A stretch of DNA of 64,000 nt from Variovorax sp. 54 (lineage in GTDB: Bacteria; Pseudomonadota; Gammaproteobacteria; Burkholderiales; Burkholderiaceae_C): assembly GCF_002754375.1 (NCBI RefSeq), contig NZ_PEFF01000001.1, positions 4,233,501-4,297,500 on the forward strand, written 5' to 3'. Position numbers and translations under genes: made by a program. Below, in pieces: positions 8,826-17,538 of the stretch. Within the stretch, counting starts at the first letter, position 1. Each line of letters opens with the position of its first letter. The notes under the pieces are model-generated. The model had not been told where the DNA came from. It saw only the letters and a program-made list of their open reading frames with translations, and did not search any database.

Positions 8826-9632
8826 TCACAGAGGCGACAGCACCCAAGGGCTTTTTTCATCGGTCATGAGATCTTCGGCAATACCGATGATCCCGCCCAG
8901 CGTCATGTTCTGACCCCCCCAGCTGGCCCGGCCAATGATGTAGCTCTTTGCAAACTGTGGCCAGGAAGAAAAATTCGAACGCAATTCTTGCTCTACATTC
9001 GCAAGAATGCGGTTGAATTCGTCCGGCTCAATGTATTTGCAGTCCAATGACATTCTTGCCACCGTGACGCGACGGCCAAGGTCCCAGGCCAGTATGCCGG
9101 CGCTGTAATCCTTGGGGAGATACGAGCCATTGACCTTGTCTTCGAGAAGTCGAAAAACGGATCGCAGATTCTCCAGCATCTCCATGGCTTGCTCCAAAGC
9201 CGAGAAAACGCGATCTTTTTCCTCGGACGGCCCCTGCGCGGCCATCCGCATTCGCACCGTGTCGGGGGCGCCGTATCGACCGCTGGCTGCCAATGCCTCC
9301 AGAACCTTCGGGCGCTCGTCGCCTGAAGCCCCCTCGCCGTCAATCCGAAAAACAATGTCGTAGAAAAAGCGATGGCCATAGCGGCCGAGGGACTCCAGGG
9401 TTTCAGCGGCTTCCTGAGGCGAACTGATGCCCCAGGACGAGCCAAGCCCCTCGGTGAGCGCATCGGCAGACAGCCCGGTCGTGTAGCTGTCGCAATACGC
9501 CGTGACCTGTTCGGAGTTGATGAGCCCCGCTTGAAGTGCTCGCTGCGCCACCGGGTCCGTCGCGGCCCCATCAGGGCAATTTCTGTATTTTTTTCCAGAA
9601 ATTATCTGGAGCAATTTATTCAGAAAACCCAT
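8826..9632 (-). CDS. DUF1266-like protein of unknown function
   Basis: A 268-residue soluble protein. The C-terminal half resembles the DUF1266 domain: AWDLGRRVTVARMSLDCKYI, a helical stretch with DEFNRILANVEQ, and FSSWPQFAKSYIIGRASWGG. The N-terminal half is predicted helical without a recognised domain, and no signal peptide is visible. Codon use is less G/C-biased at third positions than in the flanking housekeeping genes. It is co-oriented with and 3 bp downstream of the membrane-protein gene at 9636-10157, so the two probably form one transcript. It sits beside an IS-end-like element, consistent with an acquired islet. The molecular function is unknown. Confidence 0.72.
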   Translation of the reverse strand: MGFLNKLLQIISGKKYRNCPDGAATDPVAQRALQAGLINSEQVTAYCDSYTTGLSADALTEGLGSSWGISSPQEAAETLESLGRYGHRFFYDIVFRIDGEGASGDERPKVLEALAASGRYGAPDTVRMRMAAQGPSEEKDRVFSALEQAMEMLENLRSVFRLLEDKVNGSYLPKDYSAGILAWDLGRRVTVARMSLDCKYIEPDEFNRILANVEQELRSNFSSWPQFAKSYIIGRASWGGQNMTLGGIIGIAEDLMTDEKSPWVLSPL

Positions 9633-9635
9633 GGA

Positions 9636-10157
9636 TTAGATTTGCTTGAATGCGGCATTGACGGCGCGATGCTTGAGTGCATTCACGAACACGTCAAAGT
9701 CTGAATCCTTTGCCATGTGAATGGCATCGAATTCATGCTTTTTAGGCGCCATGGACGGGGTGCTGATTTCCACCGTCTTTTCTGCAGTCGATGTCGAGGT
9801 TTCCGGGGTGTCCGTGATGGTGACCTTGTCGATGGCGTCGTAGCTCACCGTGGTCAGTACGCCTGCAAATTTCTTGACGGTCGTGAAAGACATGCTCTTC
9901 TCGTCAAGAACAATGCGGGCGCCTTGGCTGTTGGCCGCGCGCTTCTTGAACAGGGTTCCAACCGTCAGATACGTGACGTAAGCCCCGATCAACATGAGAA
10001 TGCCATTGGCCACGCCAGCCGGAAGATTGAGCCGAAGGGTTCCTATTTTCAGATCGGCAATCGGATAAAAAATGGCGGCAATGATGATTGCCGGGCCAAT
10101 CAGGCCGAAAACGTACTCGAGAATCGAGTACTCCATTTTGTAATTAATGGTCTGCAT
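9636..10157 (-). CDS. Small membrane protein of unknown function
   Basis: A 173-residue protein with two predicted membrane helices (roughly residues 13-33, LEYVFGLIGPAIIIAAIFYP, and 48-68, ANGILMLIGAYVTYLTVGTL). A mostly soluble C-terminal half follows that looks PH-like (ARIVLDEKSMSFTTVKK, then VSYDAIDKVTITDTP). The start ATG has AAGGAAA about 11 nt upstream. Its codons are AT-richer than the neighbours'. It is the first gene of a two-gene unit with the DUF1266-like gene. I do not recognise the family; the arrangement of two helices plus a cytosolic beta domain is only an inference from hydrophobicity. Confidence 0.65.
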   Translation of the reverse strand: MQTINYKMEYSILEYVFGLIGPAIIIAAIFYPIADLKIGTLRLNLPAGVANGILMLIGAYVTYLTVGTLFKKRAANSQGARIVLDEKSMSFTTVKKFAGVLTTVSYDAIDKVTITDTPETSTSTAEKTVEISTPSMAPKKHEFDAIHMAKDSDFDVFVNALKHRAVNAAFKQI

Positions 10158-10184
10158 GTAGCATATTTCCTTATAGTTGATTTG

Positions 10185-10202
10185 GCCGGGCGATCGCCCG
10201 GC
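10185..10202. other. Perfect 18-bp palindrome upstream of the islet operon
   Basis: GCCGGGCGATCGCCCGGC reads the same on both strands and lies 28 bp upstream of the start of the membrane-protein gene at 9636-10157. It has no T-run on either side, so it is not a classic terminator. It may be an operator or a hairpin in the 5' leader. Confidence 0.3.
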
Positions 10203-10316
10203 AGGTAGTCGGTCCTGAAAAATTCCTCCAACCCCCGGACTAATGTAACAAGTCGCATCACGATGCCGCCGGCCTGCTGTACCTCCAATGCGCCTGCAAA
10301 GGCTTCGCCTGCCTTC

Positions 10317-10862
10317 GTGCGCAACAGGTGCATCGCGATGGCGGTGAGCGCACTTCTGGCGGCTTGCGGGTCACACGATCCCCAGCCGCCTGAGCGAATG
10401 TCGCCCGCACCTGCTGCCCGCACCACGGTGGTGCTGCCGCCCGTTGCGTACGGGCATGACCAGGGCCGCCAGATGTCTGAAGCCGATGACGCGTGTGGCG
10501 TGCCGGACCCGCTGCGTCAGGCTGTGCAAGATCAGTTGAAGGCGCGGTATGACGTGGTGCGCCCTGTGCCGGGTACCACCGGCACGGACGCCGCACTTTT
10601 GCTGAAGATCGACATCACGGACATCGTGACCGTCAGCGCCGGCGGCCCCACGATCGTGGTCGTCCGTGCGGTGCTTGAACAACCGGGATTGCCCTCTGCG
10701 CAATTCCAAGGCCTGCGCCAGGCGCACACCCCCTCCGCCGATGTCACGGCGCAGACGACCGAATGCAGCGCAATGGACGCAGTGATTCAGGGATTGGGCG
10801 TGGACGTTGCGAAATGGATGCGCAAGCCGGTGGACGGGGTGTCTCTGGTGAACGGAGAGTGA
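10317..10862 (+). CDS. Putative lipoprotein of unknown function
   Basis: A 181-residue predicted lipoprotein from a GTG start: n-region MRNR, hydrophobic core CIAMAVSALL, lipobox LLAAC. The ATG at 10338 would leave no charged n-region and the ATG at 10263 would put 25 unlikely residues in front; hence the GTG. The mature part contains TTVVLPPVAYGHDQ, two Cys (DACGVPDPLRQ and TTECSAMDA) and a central beta-rich stretch (DAALLLKIDITDIVTVSAGG). It is predicted to sit in the outer or inner membrane facing the periplasm. It stands alone between the islet and the two-component genes; no homologous family is recognised. Confidence 0.6.
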   Translation: MRNRCIAMAVSALLAACGSHDPQPPERMSPAPAARTTVVLPPVAYGHDQGRQMSEADDACGVPDPLRQAVQDQLKARYDVVRPVPGTTGTDAALLLKIDITDIVTVSAGGPTIVVVRAVLEQPGLPSAQFQGLRQAHTPSADVTAQTTECSAMDAVIQGLGVDVAKWMRKPVDGVSLVNGE

Positions 10863-11009
10863 ACTCAGCCCCGCCGCCTTCATGGACAAATGGTAATGAA
10901 GCGCGGGCCGTTCCCGCTTCCAGCTGGGCTAGGATTTGTGTTGCAGCCCTTGCGTCCCAGGGGCACCACATGAGTCCAACGGCGCCGTCATCCATGGGTA
11001 TTTCTTGTC

Positions 11010-11729
11010 GTGGCCGCACCGACTGACGTGCTCGGCCCCACCGTCATCTGGCACTGCCTCATCGTCGAGGACGATGCCGACAACGCGCGCTACATCGCCG
11101 AAGGCTTCCGCTCGCTCGGCCATGTGGCGGTGATCAGCCGCGACGGCGCGGATGCGTTCGCGCGTGCCACGGGCGAGACGTGGGACCTTGTCATCCTCGA
11201 CCGCATGCTGCCCAACGACGTGGACGGCCTGTCGATCCTCACCACGATGCGCGCCCTCGGCAAGAAGACGCCGGTGCTGGTGCTCAGTGCATTGAGCGCG
11301 CTCGATGAGCGCGTGCGTGGGCTCAAGGCCGGCGGCGACGACTACCTGGCCAAGCCCTTTGCCTTTTCCGAACTCGCGGCGCGCGCCGAGGCGCTGGTGC
11401 GGCGCTCGCGCAGCGGGCCCGAGATCCGCACGCTGCAGCTGGCCGACCTCACGCTCGACCTGGCGCGCCGCCACGTGGAGCGCGGCGGCCGGCCCATCGC
11501 GCTGCAGCCGCGCGAGTTCAGGCTGCTGGCCTATCTCATGATGCATCCGGGGCAGGTGGTCACGCGCACCATGCTGCTCGAGGCCGTGTGGGACTACCAG
11601 TTCGACCCGCAGACCAACGTGATCGACGTGCAGGTGAGCCGCCTGCGCGGCAAGCTCGATGCGGGCGGCGCGCCGACGCTGATCCACACCGTGCGCGGCG
11701 TGGGCTACACGCTGGCCGCGCCGCAATGA
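11010..11729 (+). CDS. OmpR-family response regulator
   Basis: A 239-residue response regulator. The receiver domain (about residues 15-128) has the acidic pair VEDDADN, phospho-acceptor Asp in LVILDRMLPNDVDG, the switch Ser in VLSALSALDE and Lys in DDYLAKPFAF. The C-terminal winged helix (about 140-237) has QPREFRLLAYLM, VVTRTMLLEAVW, NVIDVQVSRLRGKL and HTVRGVGYTL. The GTG at 11010 is assumed; a GTG at 11028 is an alternative. The stop overlaps the kinase start (ATGA), so they are translated together. The target genes are not shown by the sequence; the downstream TctBA genes are one candidate. Confidence 0.92.
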   Translation: MAAPTDVLGPTVIWHCLIVEDDADNARYIAEGFRSLGHVAVISRDGADAFARATGETWDLVILDRMLPNDVDGLSILTTMRALGKKTPVLVLSALSALDERVRGLKAGGDDYLAKPFAFSELAARAEALVRRSRSGPEIRTLQLADLTLDLARRHVERGGRPIALQPREFRLLAYLMMHPGQVVTRTMLLEAVWDYQFDPQTNVIDVQVSRLRGKLDAGGAPTLIHTVRGVGYTLAAPQ

Positions 11730-13105
11730 CGCGGGCCCTGCGCCAGCTGTGGCGCTCGGTCGGCTTCCGGCTCGCCTTCTATTACGGCCTGCTCGTCGCC
11801 ATCACCATGCTGGCCGCACTGGCCATCGTCTACATGCAGACCGTCGGCGTGCTGCAGCAGCGCATGGTGCGGCAGGTGGGCGCCAGCCTGCAGCAGCTGA
11901 TGGTGCGCTACGAAGCGCGTGGCGCCGACGGTGTGGCGGGCGAGATCGCCCACGCGCTCTCCGACGGCCGCAACTCCGACAACGAGATCTACCTGCTCAC
12001 CGACCGCGAGGGACACAAGCGCGCAGGCAACCTCGACCAGATGCCTTCGCTGGCGCCCGACGCGGGCGACGGCGTGCACCGCCGCGTGGTGCGTGCGGGC
12101 CAGACCGTCATCGCCTACCTCGTGATGCGCCCGCTGCCCGACGGCGGCATCCTCGTGGTGGGGCACGACCTGCGCGACCAGGAATCGATCGAATCGCTGG
12201 TGGCCAGCGCCAGCGCGGCGGCGGGCATCGTGGCGGTGCTGCTGCTCATCGGCGGCACCTTCGTCTTTCGCCAGGAACTGGAGCGCAGCGTGGGTGCGGT
12301 GCGGCGCACGGCCGCGCGCATCGCGGCGGGCGAGCTGCAGGAGCGCGTGGCACCTTCGGGCCAGGAAGACGAGTTCGCGCTGCTGGAGGGCGACATCAAC
12401 GCGATGCTCGACCGCATCCAGTCGCTGATGGACGGCGTGCGCCATGTGTCGAACACCATCGCGCACGACCTGCGCACGCCGCTCACGCGCGTGCTGGTGC
12501 GCCTGCGTGCGGTCGAGGCGGGGCTCGGGCTCGGCGATGCGAACCACCCGCAGCGCGAGCCCGTGGCCACTGCCATCCGCGAGCTCGAGGAGCTGGCCGT
12601 GATGTTCGAGAAGCTGCTGCAGATCGCCGAGGTCGAAGCCGGCGCGCGGCGCCAGCAGTTCGCGCCGGTGGCGCTGCACGTCATCGCCGACGACGTGGCG
12701 GAGCTGTACGAGGCGGTGGCCGAGATGCGGGGCATCACGCTGCTGCGCGAGCCCGCCGACCGCGCCGTGGCGATGGGCGATCGCGACCTGCTCGCGGGGG
12801 CGGCGGCCAACCTGCTCGACAACGCGCTGAAGTACGCAGGGGAAGGCGCCACGGTGCGCATCGGCACGCACACGGTCGACGGGCGTGCGCAGCTCGTCGT
12901 GCAGGACAACGGCCCCGGCATTCCGAGCACCGAGTACGCGCATATCGGCGTGCGCTTCCATCGGCTGGACCACAGCACGCCGGGCCACGGCCTGGGGCTC
13001 GCGAGCGTGCAGGCGGTGGTGGCGCTGCATGGCGGGCGCCTGCAGTTCGGCGATGCCCGTCCGGGCCTGCGCGCCTGCATCGACCTGCCGACGGCGGACG
13101 CCTGA
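11726..13105 (+). CDS. Sensor histidine kinase
   Basis: A 459-residue inner-membrane kinase and partner of the preceding regulator. The first membrane helix is at about 15-38 (AFYYGLLVAITMLAALAIVY), followed by a periplasmic sensor region. The second helix is at about 160-180 (AAAGIVAVLLLIGGTFVF), followed by HAMP (RRTAARIAAGELQERV). The dimerisation domain has the phospho-acceptor H-box TIAHDLRTPLTRVL. The ATPase domain has the N-box NLLDNALKYA, the G1 box QDNGPGIP, and the G2 box GHGLGLASVQAVV. All catalytic boxes are intact. The start is fixed by the 4-bp overlap with the regulator. Confidence 0.93.
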   Translation: MTRALRQLWRSVGFRLAFYYGLLVAITMLAALAIVYMQTVGVLQQRMVRQVGASLQQLMVRYEARGADGVAGEIAHALSDGRNSDNEIYLLTDREGHKRAGNLDQMPSLAPDAGDGVHRRVVRAGQTVIAYLVMRPLPDGGILVVGHDLRDQESIESLVASASAAAGIVAVLLLIGGTFVFRQELERSVGAVRRTAARIAAGELQERVAPSGQEDEFALLEGDINAMLDRIQSLMDGVRHVSNTIAHDLRTPLTRVLVRLRAVEAGLGLGDANHPQREPVATAIRELEELAVMFEKLLQIAEVEAGARRQQFAPVALHVIADDVAELYEAVAEMRGITLLREPADRAVAMGDRDLLAGAAANLLDNALKYAGEGATVRIGTHTVDGRAQLVVQDNGPGIPSTEYAHIGVRFHRLDHSTPGHGLGLASVQAVVALHGGRLQFGDARPGLRACIDLPTADA

Positions 13106-13243
13106 GCGGCGCCTTCTTCGCCTCGTCGCGCCTCGAACATTGCCGAATGGCAATGCTTTGTTCATACACACCGCCGCGCTGAATTCCTAGGATCGCTGAC
13201 GCACATCGTGTGCCGATCAACGCAGTTCCAGGAGACATCAACG

Positions 13244-13732
13244 GTGAGAATCAAGAGTCAGAGAGACTTCTGCTCGGGCGTGCTTTTCAGCGCCTTCGGC
13301 GTGGCCTTCGCATGGGGCGCCACGACCTACAACGTGGGCACCGGCGCCCGCATGGGCCCCGGCTACTTTCCGCTCATCGTGGGCATCCTCATCGCCTTCA
13401 TGGGCGTGCTGATCACGTTCAAGGCCCTCACGGTCGAGACCGACGACGGCGAGCCCGTGGGCCGCATCGCATGGAAACCGCTGCTGTTCATCATCGGCGC
13501 CAACCTGGTCTTCGGCGTGCTGCTCGGCGGCCTGCCGAGCATCGGCCTGCCGTCGATGGGGCTCATCGTCGCGATCTATGCGCTGACCTTCATCGCGAGC
13601 CTGGCGGGCGACAGCTTCGGCTGGAAGGGCGTGACCCTGCTGGCGACCGTGCTCGCGCTCGGCAGCTACCTGGCCTTCGTGGTGGCACTGAAGCTGCAGT
13701 TCCAGGTGTGGCCCACCTTCATCGCCGGTTGA
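13244..13732 (+). CDS. tctB: Tripartite tricarboxylate transporter small subunit, TctB family
   Basis: A 162-residue membrane protein of the TctB/DUF1468 family with four predicted helices, the small integral subunit of a tripartite tricarboxylate transporter. It shows the N-terminal FCSGVLFSAFGVAFAWGATT helix and the family RMGPGYFPLIVGILI motif. The start is a GTG with AGGAGA 10 nt upstream; the longer reading from 13208 runs through the ribosome-binding site. It is 33 bp upstream of tctA. No TctC solute-binding protein gene is adjacent, so the substrate cannot be inferred. Confidence 0.88.
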   Translation: MRIKSQRDFCSGVLFSAFGVAFAWGATTYNVGTGARMGPGYFPLIVGILIAFMGVLITFKALTVETDDGEPVGRIAWKPLLFIIGANLVFGVLLGGLPSIGLPSMGLIVAIYALTFIASLAGDSFGWKGVTLLATVLALGSYLAFVVALKLQFQVWPTFIAG

Positions 13733-13765
13733 CCCGCGCAGAACAACAAGAAATCCAAGAGAACA

Positions 13766-15277
13766 ATGGACCTGATTACCAATCTTTCGATCGGCTTCGG
13801 CGTGGCCTTCACCGCGCAGAACCTTGTCTATGCCTTCGTCGGCTGCCTGCTGGGCACGCTGATCGGTGTGCTCCCGGGCATCGGTCCCGTGGCCACCATC
13901 GCGATGCTGCTGCCCGCCACCTACGCACTGCCGCCCGTGTCGGCGCTGATCATGCTGGCCGGCATCTACTACGGCGCGCAGTACGGTGGCTCGACCACCG
14001 CGATCCTGGTGAACCTGCCAGGTGAGTCATCGTCGGTGGTGACCGTGATCGACGGCTACCAGATGGCGCGCAAGGGGAGGGCCGGGCCGGCGCTCGCTGC
14101 GGCGGGTTTAGGCTCGTTCTTCGCCGGCTGCGTCGGCACGCTCATTCTTGCGGCCTTCGCACCGCCGCTGACCGAGCTGGCCTTCAAGTTCGGCCCGGCC
14201 GAATACTTCTCGCTGATGATCCTGGGCCTGATCGGCGCCGTGGTGCTGGCCTCGGGCTCGCTGCTCAAGGCCATCACGATGATCCTGCTCGGGCTGGCAC
14301 TGGGCCTCGTGGGCACCGACGTCAACTCGGGCGTGGCGCGCTACAGCTTCGACATTCCTGAACTGACCGACGGCATCGGCTTCATCGCGATCGCGATGGG
14401 TGTGTTCGGCTACGGCGAGATCATCGCCAACCTGGCCGTGCCCGAGCACGAGCGCGAGGTGTTCACCGCCAAGGTCAAGGGCTTGTGGCCTACCAAGGAA
14501 GACTTCAGGCGCATGACGCCCGCGGTGCTGCGCGGCACCGCGCTGGGTTCCGCGCTGGGCATCCTGCCGGGCGGCGGCGCGCTGCTGTCGGCCTTCGCGG
14601 CCTACACCATCGAGAAGCGCATCAAGCTCAAGCAGGGCGAGGTGCCCTTCGGCAAGGGCAACATCCGCGGCGTGGCGGGGCCGGAGTCGGCCAACAATGC
14701 CGGCGCGCAGACGTCGTTCATTCCGCTGCTGACGTTGGGCATTCCACCCAACGCCGTGATGGCGCTGATGGTGGGTGCGATGACCATCCACAACATCCAG
14801 CCGGGCCCGCAGGTGATGACCAGCAACCCAGAACTCTTCTGGGGCCTCATCGCCTCGATGTGGATCGGCAACCTGATGCTCATCGTGCTGAACCTGCCGC
14901 TGATCGGCATCTGGATCAAGCTGCTGACCATTCCCTACAAGTGGCTCTTTCCGTCGATCGTGCTGTTCTGCGCGGTGGGCGTGTACTCCGAGAACAACAA
15001 CACCTTCGACGTGTGGATGGTCGCGATCTTCGGCATCGTGGGCTACCTGTTCCTGAAGCTCAAGTGCGAGCCCGCGCCGCTGCTGCTGGGCTTCATCCTC
15101 GGGCCGATGATGGAAGAGAACCTGCGCCGCGCGCTGCTGCTGTCGCGCGGCGACTGGAGCGTGTTCGTCATGCGCCCGCTGTCGGCGGGGCTGCTGGCCG
15201 CCGCCGCGCTGCTGCTCATCGTGGTGCTGCTGCCTTCGGTGAAGGCCAAGCGCGAAGAAGCGTTCGTGGAGGAGTGA
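13766..15277 (+). CDS. tctA: Tripartite tricarboxylate transporter large subunit, TctA family
   Basis: A 503-residue permease with about 12 predicted helices. The TctA signature GCLLGTLIGVLPGIGPVATI lies near residues 26-45, and a matching pattern LGILPGGGALLSAFAAYTIE near 265, the inverted-repeat motif of the family. Also present are YYGAQYGGSTTAILVNLPGE and PGPQVMTSNPELFWGLIASM. The AAGAGAAC before the ATG is an acceptable ribosome-binding site. It imports carboxylates with a periplasmic TctC protein that must be encoded elsewhere. Confidence 0.94.
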   Translation: MDLITNLSIGFGVAFTAQNLVYAFVGCLLGTLIGVLPGIGPVATIAMLLPATYALPPVSALIMLAGIYYGAQYGGSTTAILVNLPGESSSVVTVIDGYQMARKGRAGPALAAAGLGSFFAGCVGTLILAAFAPPLTELAFKFGPAEYFSLMILGLIGAVVLASGSLLKAITMILLGLALGLVGTDVNSGVARYSFDIPELTDGIGFIAIAMGVFGYGEIIANLAVPEHEREVFTAKVKGLWPTKEDFRRMTPAVLRGTALGSALGILPGGGALLSAFAAYTIEKRIKLKQGEVPFGKGNIRGVAGPESANNAGAQTSFIPLLTLGIPPNAVMALMVGAMTIHNIQPGPQVMTSNPELFWGLIASMWIGNLMLIVLNLPLIGIWIKLLTIPYKWLFPSIVLFCAVGVYSENNNTFDVWMVAIFGIVGYLFLKLKCEPAPLLLGFILGPMMEENLRRALLLSRGDWSVFVMRPLSAGLLAAAALLLIVVLLPSVKAKREEAFVEE

Positions 15278-15292
15278 CGCGGCCGCGCTGTC

Positions 15293-15805
15293 TTACCCGC
15301 CGAACAGTCGCCGCATCCAGCCCAGCTTGACCTGCCCCGCGGCGCCGCCTTGCTGCACCGCATGGCGGACCTGCGCGTGCACGAGGACTTCGGCCGATGA
15401 ATCGGTCGTCCGTAGGTGCGCTTTCACGGTGGCCACATACGCGCCGTCTTCATGGCGGATGTGATTGAACAGCCACCGCGAGAGCATGTCGTGCAGCTCG
15501 GCCAGCACCTCTTCGCCGCATTCGAAGCGTGCGCGGAATTCGGTGACGCGGCGCACGAAGATCTCGTGCACCTTCTTGTGCGGGCCCGAGAAGGGGTAGC
15601 CCGCGTCCTCGATCATGGCTTCTTCGAGCGCGAAGTGCGAGGCGGTGTAGTCGATGGTCTCTTCGATGATCCGGCCCACGACCTTGCGGTCGTTCGTGCG
15701 CCGGGCGTCGTCCAGCGCATTGATGTATTGCACGATGCGCTGGTGCTGCGTGTCGATCTCATGGATCCCCGTATTGAGCTCGGTCTTCCATACAAGGTGG
15801 GCCAT
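15293..15805 (-). CDS. Bacteriohemerythrin
   Basis: A 170-residue hemerythrin-domain protein with a di-iron oxygen-binding four-helix bundle. It starts MAHLVWKTELNTGIHEIDTQ and carries the full ligand set: His in GIHEIDTQH, HFALEE (HxxxE), HKKVHE (HxxxH) and HIRHED (HxxxxD). The domain fills residues 1-130. A further ~40-residue basic, Gln/Val-rich tail of unknown role ends GWMRRLFGG. It has no signal peptide, so it is cytoplasmic. Such proteins act as oxygen stores or sensors. It stands alone and converges on tctA. Confidence 0.93.
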   Translation of the reverse strand: MAHLVWKTELNTGIHEIDTQHQRIVQYINALDDARRTNDRKVVGRIIEETIDYTASHFALEEAMIEDAGYPFSGPHKKVHEIFVRRVTEFRARFECGEEVLAELHDMLSRWLFNHIRHEDGAYVATVKAHLRTTDSSAEVLVHAQVRHAVQQGGAAGQVKLGWMRRLFGG

Positions 15806-15923
15806 GGTCTTCAGAACTTTGCAGGTGGATGTAAAAGTCCAGTATCGGCAGCCGAAAGCGGCGCGCGGTTGATCTGAATCAAGCGCGTCCGCAGGGCGAA
15901 AGAGAAAGAAAGACAATCGTCCC

Positions 15924-16349
15924 GTGACCCCCGCCGAAGACCACCAGACCCCGCCCGCCGTTGTCGAGCCCCGGCCGTTGCCGCTCGTCGTGCGCTGGCT
16001 GCTGATGGTCTTTGCCGTGCTGTGCCTCGTGCTGGCCGCCATCGGCGTGGTCGCGCCGGGCATGCCGACCACGGTCTTCGTGCTGATGGCCGCCTGGGCC
16101 GCCGCGCGCAGCTCGCCGCGGCTGCACCGCTGGCTGCTGAACCACCGGCTCTTCGGCCCGCTGCTGCGCAACTGGGAAAACGGCCGCACCGTGAGCCGCC
16201 GCGCCAAGTGGAGCGCCACCGCGGCGATGGCGTTCTGCGCGGTCGTCATCGTGTTCACTGCGCACAAGCCGTGGCTCGCGGGCGTCGCCATCGGGTCGAT
16301 GGCGGTCGTGCTGGCGTGGCTGTGGCGGCGGCCGGAGCCGCAGGGCTGA
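15924..16349 (+). CDS. DUF454 (YbaN-type) inner membrane protein
   Basis: A 141-residue protein with two hydrophobic helical hairpins: WLLMVFAVLCLVLAAIGVVA through PGMPTTVFVLMAAWAAA, and AMAFCAVVIVFTAH through AIGSMAVVLAWLW. The conserved GVVAPGMPTTVFVLMAAW and the loop SSPRLHRWLLNHRLFGPLLR with WENGRTVSRRAK are the DUF454 signature. The start is GTG. Cellular role unknown. Confidence 0.85.
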   Translation: MTPAEDHQTPPAVVEPRPLPLVVRWLLMVFAVLCLVLAAIGVVAPGMPTTVFVLMAAWAAARSSPRLHRWLLNHRLFGPLLRNWENGRTVSRRAKWSATAAMAFCAVVIVFTAHKPWLAGVAIGSMAVVLAWLWRRPEPQG

Positions 16350-16368
16350 TCCGGCGCGCCGCTATCGG

Positions 16369-17520
16369 CTATCGGCTGACGGGTGCGCTGCGCGCCAGCG
16401 GCAACGTCAGCAGCGCGCTCACCAGTTCGGCCTGCCGCGTGGTGCCGGTTTTCTCCATCGCCCGTTGCAGGTGCGAGCGCACCGTCGGCAGGGCGATCTT
16501 GCTGCGCTGGGCGATTTCCTTGAGGGCGAACCCCGAGGCGATCTGCACCGCGACCTTGGCCTCGGCCGGCGTCAGGCCGAAACACTCGGCCACGATGAAG
16601 GCGTCCAGCGGCGCCTTCGAAGCCTGCGGGGCGTGCAGCAGGATCAGCGCGCACGACTGCTGGCCGAACATGCCCATCGTCTGCGTGGCGTCCATGCGCG
16701 TGATGAAGGCCAGGACGCGGGCGCCGTCCTTGCGGCGCAGGACCACCGCCTCCCGCTTGGCTTCACCGTCGTTGCCATTGCCGCCGAGCTGCATCGCATC
16801 GATGCCGCGCGTGAGCCGTTCTTGGTTCTCCGGGTGATGGCAATGCAGGAAGCCATGGCGCTCGCTCACCACGTCCTGGTGGTTCAACCAGTCGGCTGCC
16901 ACCGGGTTGACGTGCCGGATGCGCCGGGCCTCGTCCACGAGGAGCATCGGATGCGGGAACTGGTCGAGCAGGTGCCGCGCCACACCCAGCTCGACGAAGG
17001 CCGCGCGGATGTGCTGCACGTTCCGAAGCGCCTCGCCCAGGTGATGCCGGACCTGGTCGATCAAGGGGAGGTCGGCGGGGCCGATGGGCGCGCTGCCGTG
17101 GCCGCGCATGATGCCCAGCAGGTAGAGCGCGTCGTCGCTGTCGAGGATCTTCGTGGCCGACAGGTAGCGGCCGCCGTGCGGGATCAGGAAGTCTTGATAG
17201 AAAGGGCTCGCGGCCACGTAGCGTGCATCGAAGTGCTCGTGGCAGTGCATCCATCGGCCGACCGGCGTGGCCAGCGTGGCCAGCGTGGGCGCCATGCGCG
17301 GGTTGATCGAATGAAAGAAGCGGATGTAGTCGAGCGCCGCCTGCGGTGTCACGGGGCCGCCTTCGCCGCTGAAGATCAGCGCGCCGCTGCGCTTGTCCAC
17401 GCCGATGACCTGGACCGCCCACAGGTCCAGCTGCGTGGCGAGGCTGGAGAGCGGCTGTTGCCAGTCCAGCCGGCCGGCCGCCGCGGCATACAGGTCGGAG
17501 ATGAGGGCGTCGGAGAGCAT
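16369..17520 (-). CDS. LuxR-type transcriptional regulator (paralogue 1)
   Basis: A 383-residue protein. The C-terminal LuxR/CsgD helix-turn-helix (about residues 315-375) reads FGLTPAEAKVAVQIASGFAL, then KEIAQRSKIALPTVRSHLQR. The central region contains a PAS-like segment (PHPMLLVDEARRIRHVNPVA). The N-terminal region (IGVDKRSGALIFS, WMHCHEHFDARYVA, FYQDFLIPHGGRYLSATKI) has an unknown sensing role. It is 18 bp downstream of a co-oriented paralogue (17539-18678) that shares the same architecture. No autoinducer-binding domain is recognisable. Confidence 0.87.
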   Translation of the reverse strand: MLSDALISDLYAAAAGRLDWQQPLSSLATQLDLWAVQVIGVDKRSGALIFSGEGGPVTPQAALDYIRFFHSINPRMAPTLATLATPVGRWMHCHEHFDARYVAASPFYQDFLIPHGGRYLSATKILDSDDALYLLGIMRGHGSAPIGPADLPLIDQVRHHLGEALRNVQHIRAAFVELGVARHLLDQFPHPMLLVDEARRIRHVNPVAADWLNHQDVVSERHGFLHCHHPENQERLTRGIDAMQLGGNGNDGEAKREAVVLRRKDGARVLAFITRMDATQTMGMFGQQSCALILLHAPQASKAPLDAFIVAECFGLTPAEAKVAVQIASGFALKEIAQRSKIALPTVRSHLQRAMEKTGTTRQAELVSALLTLPLARSAPVSR

Positions 17521-17538
17521 GGAATCGTGCGGGATGTG

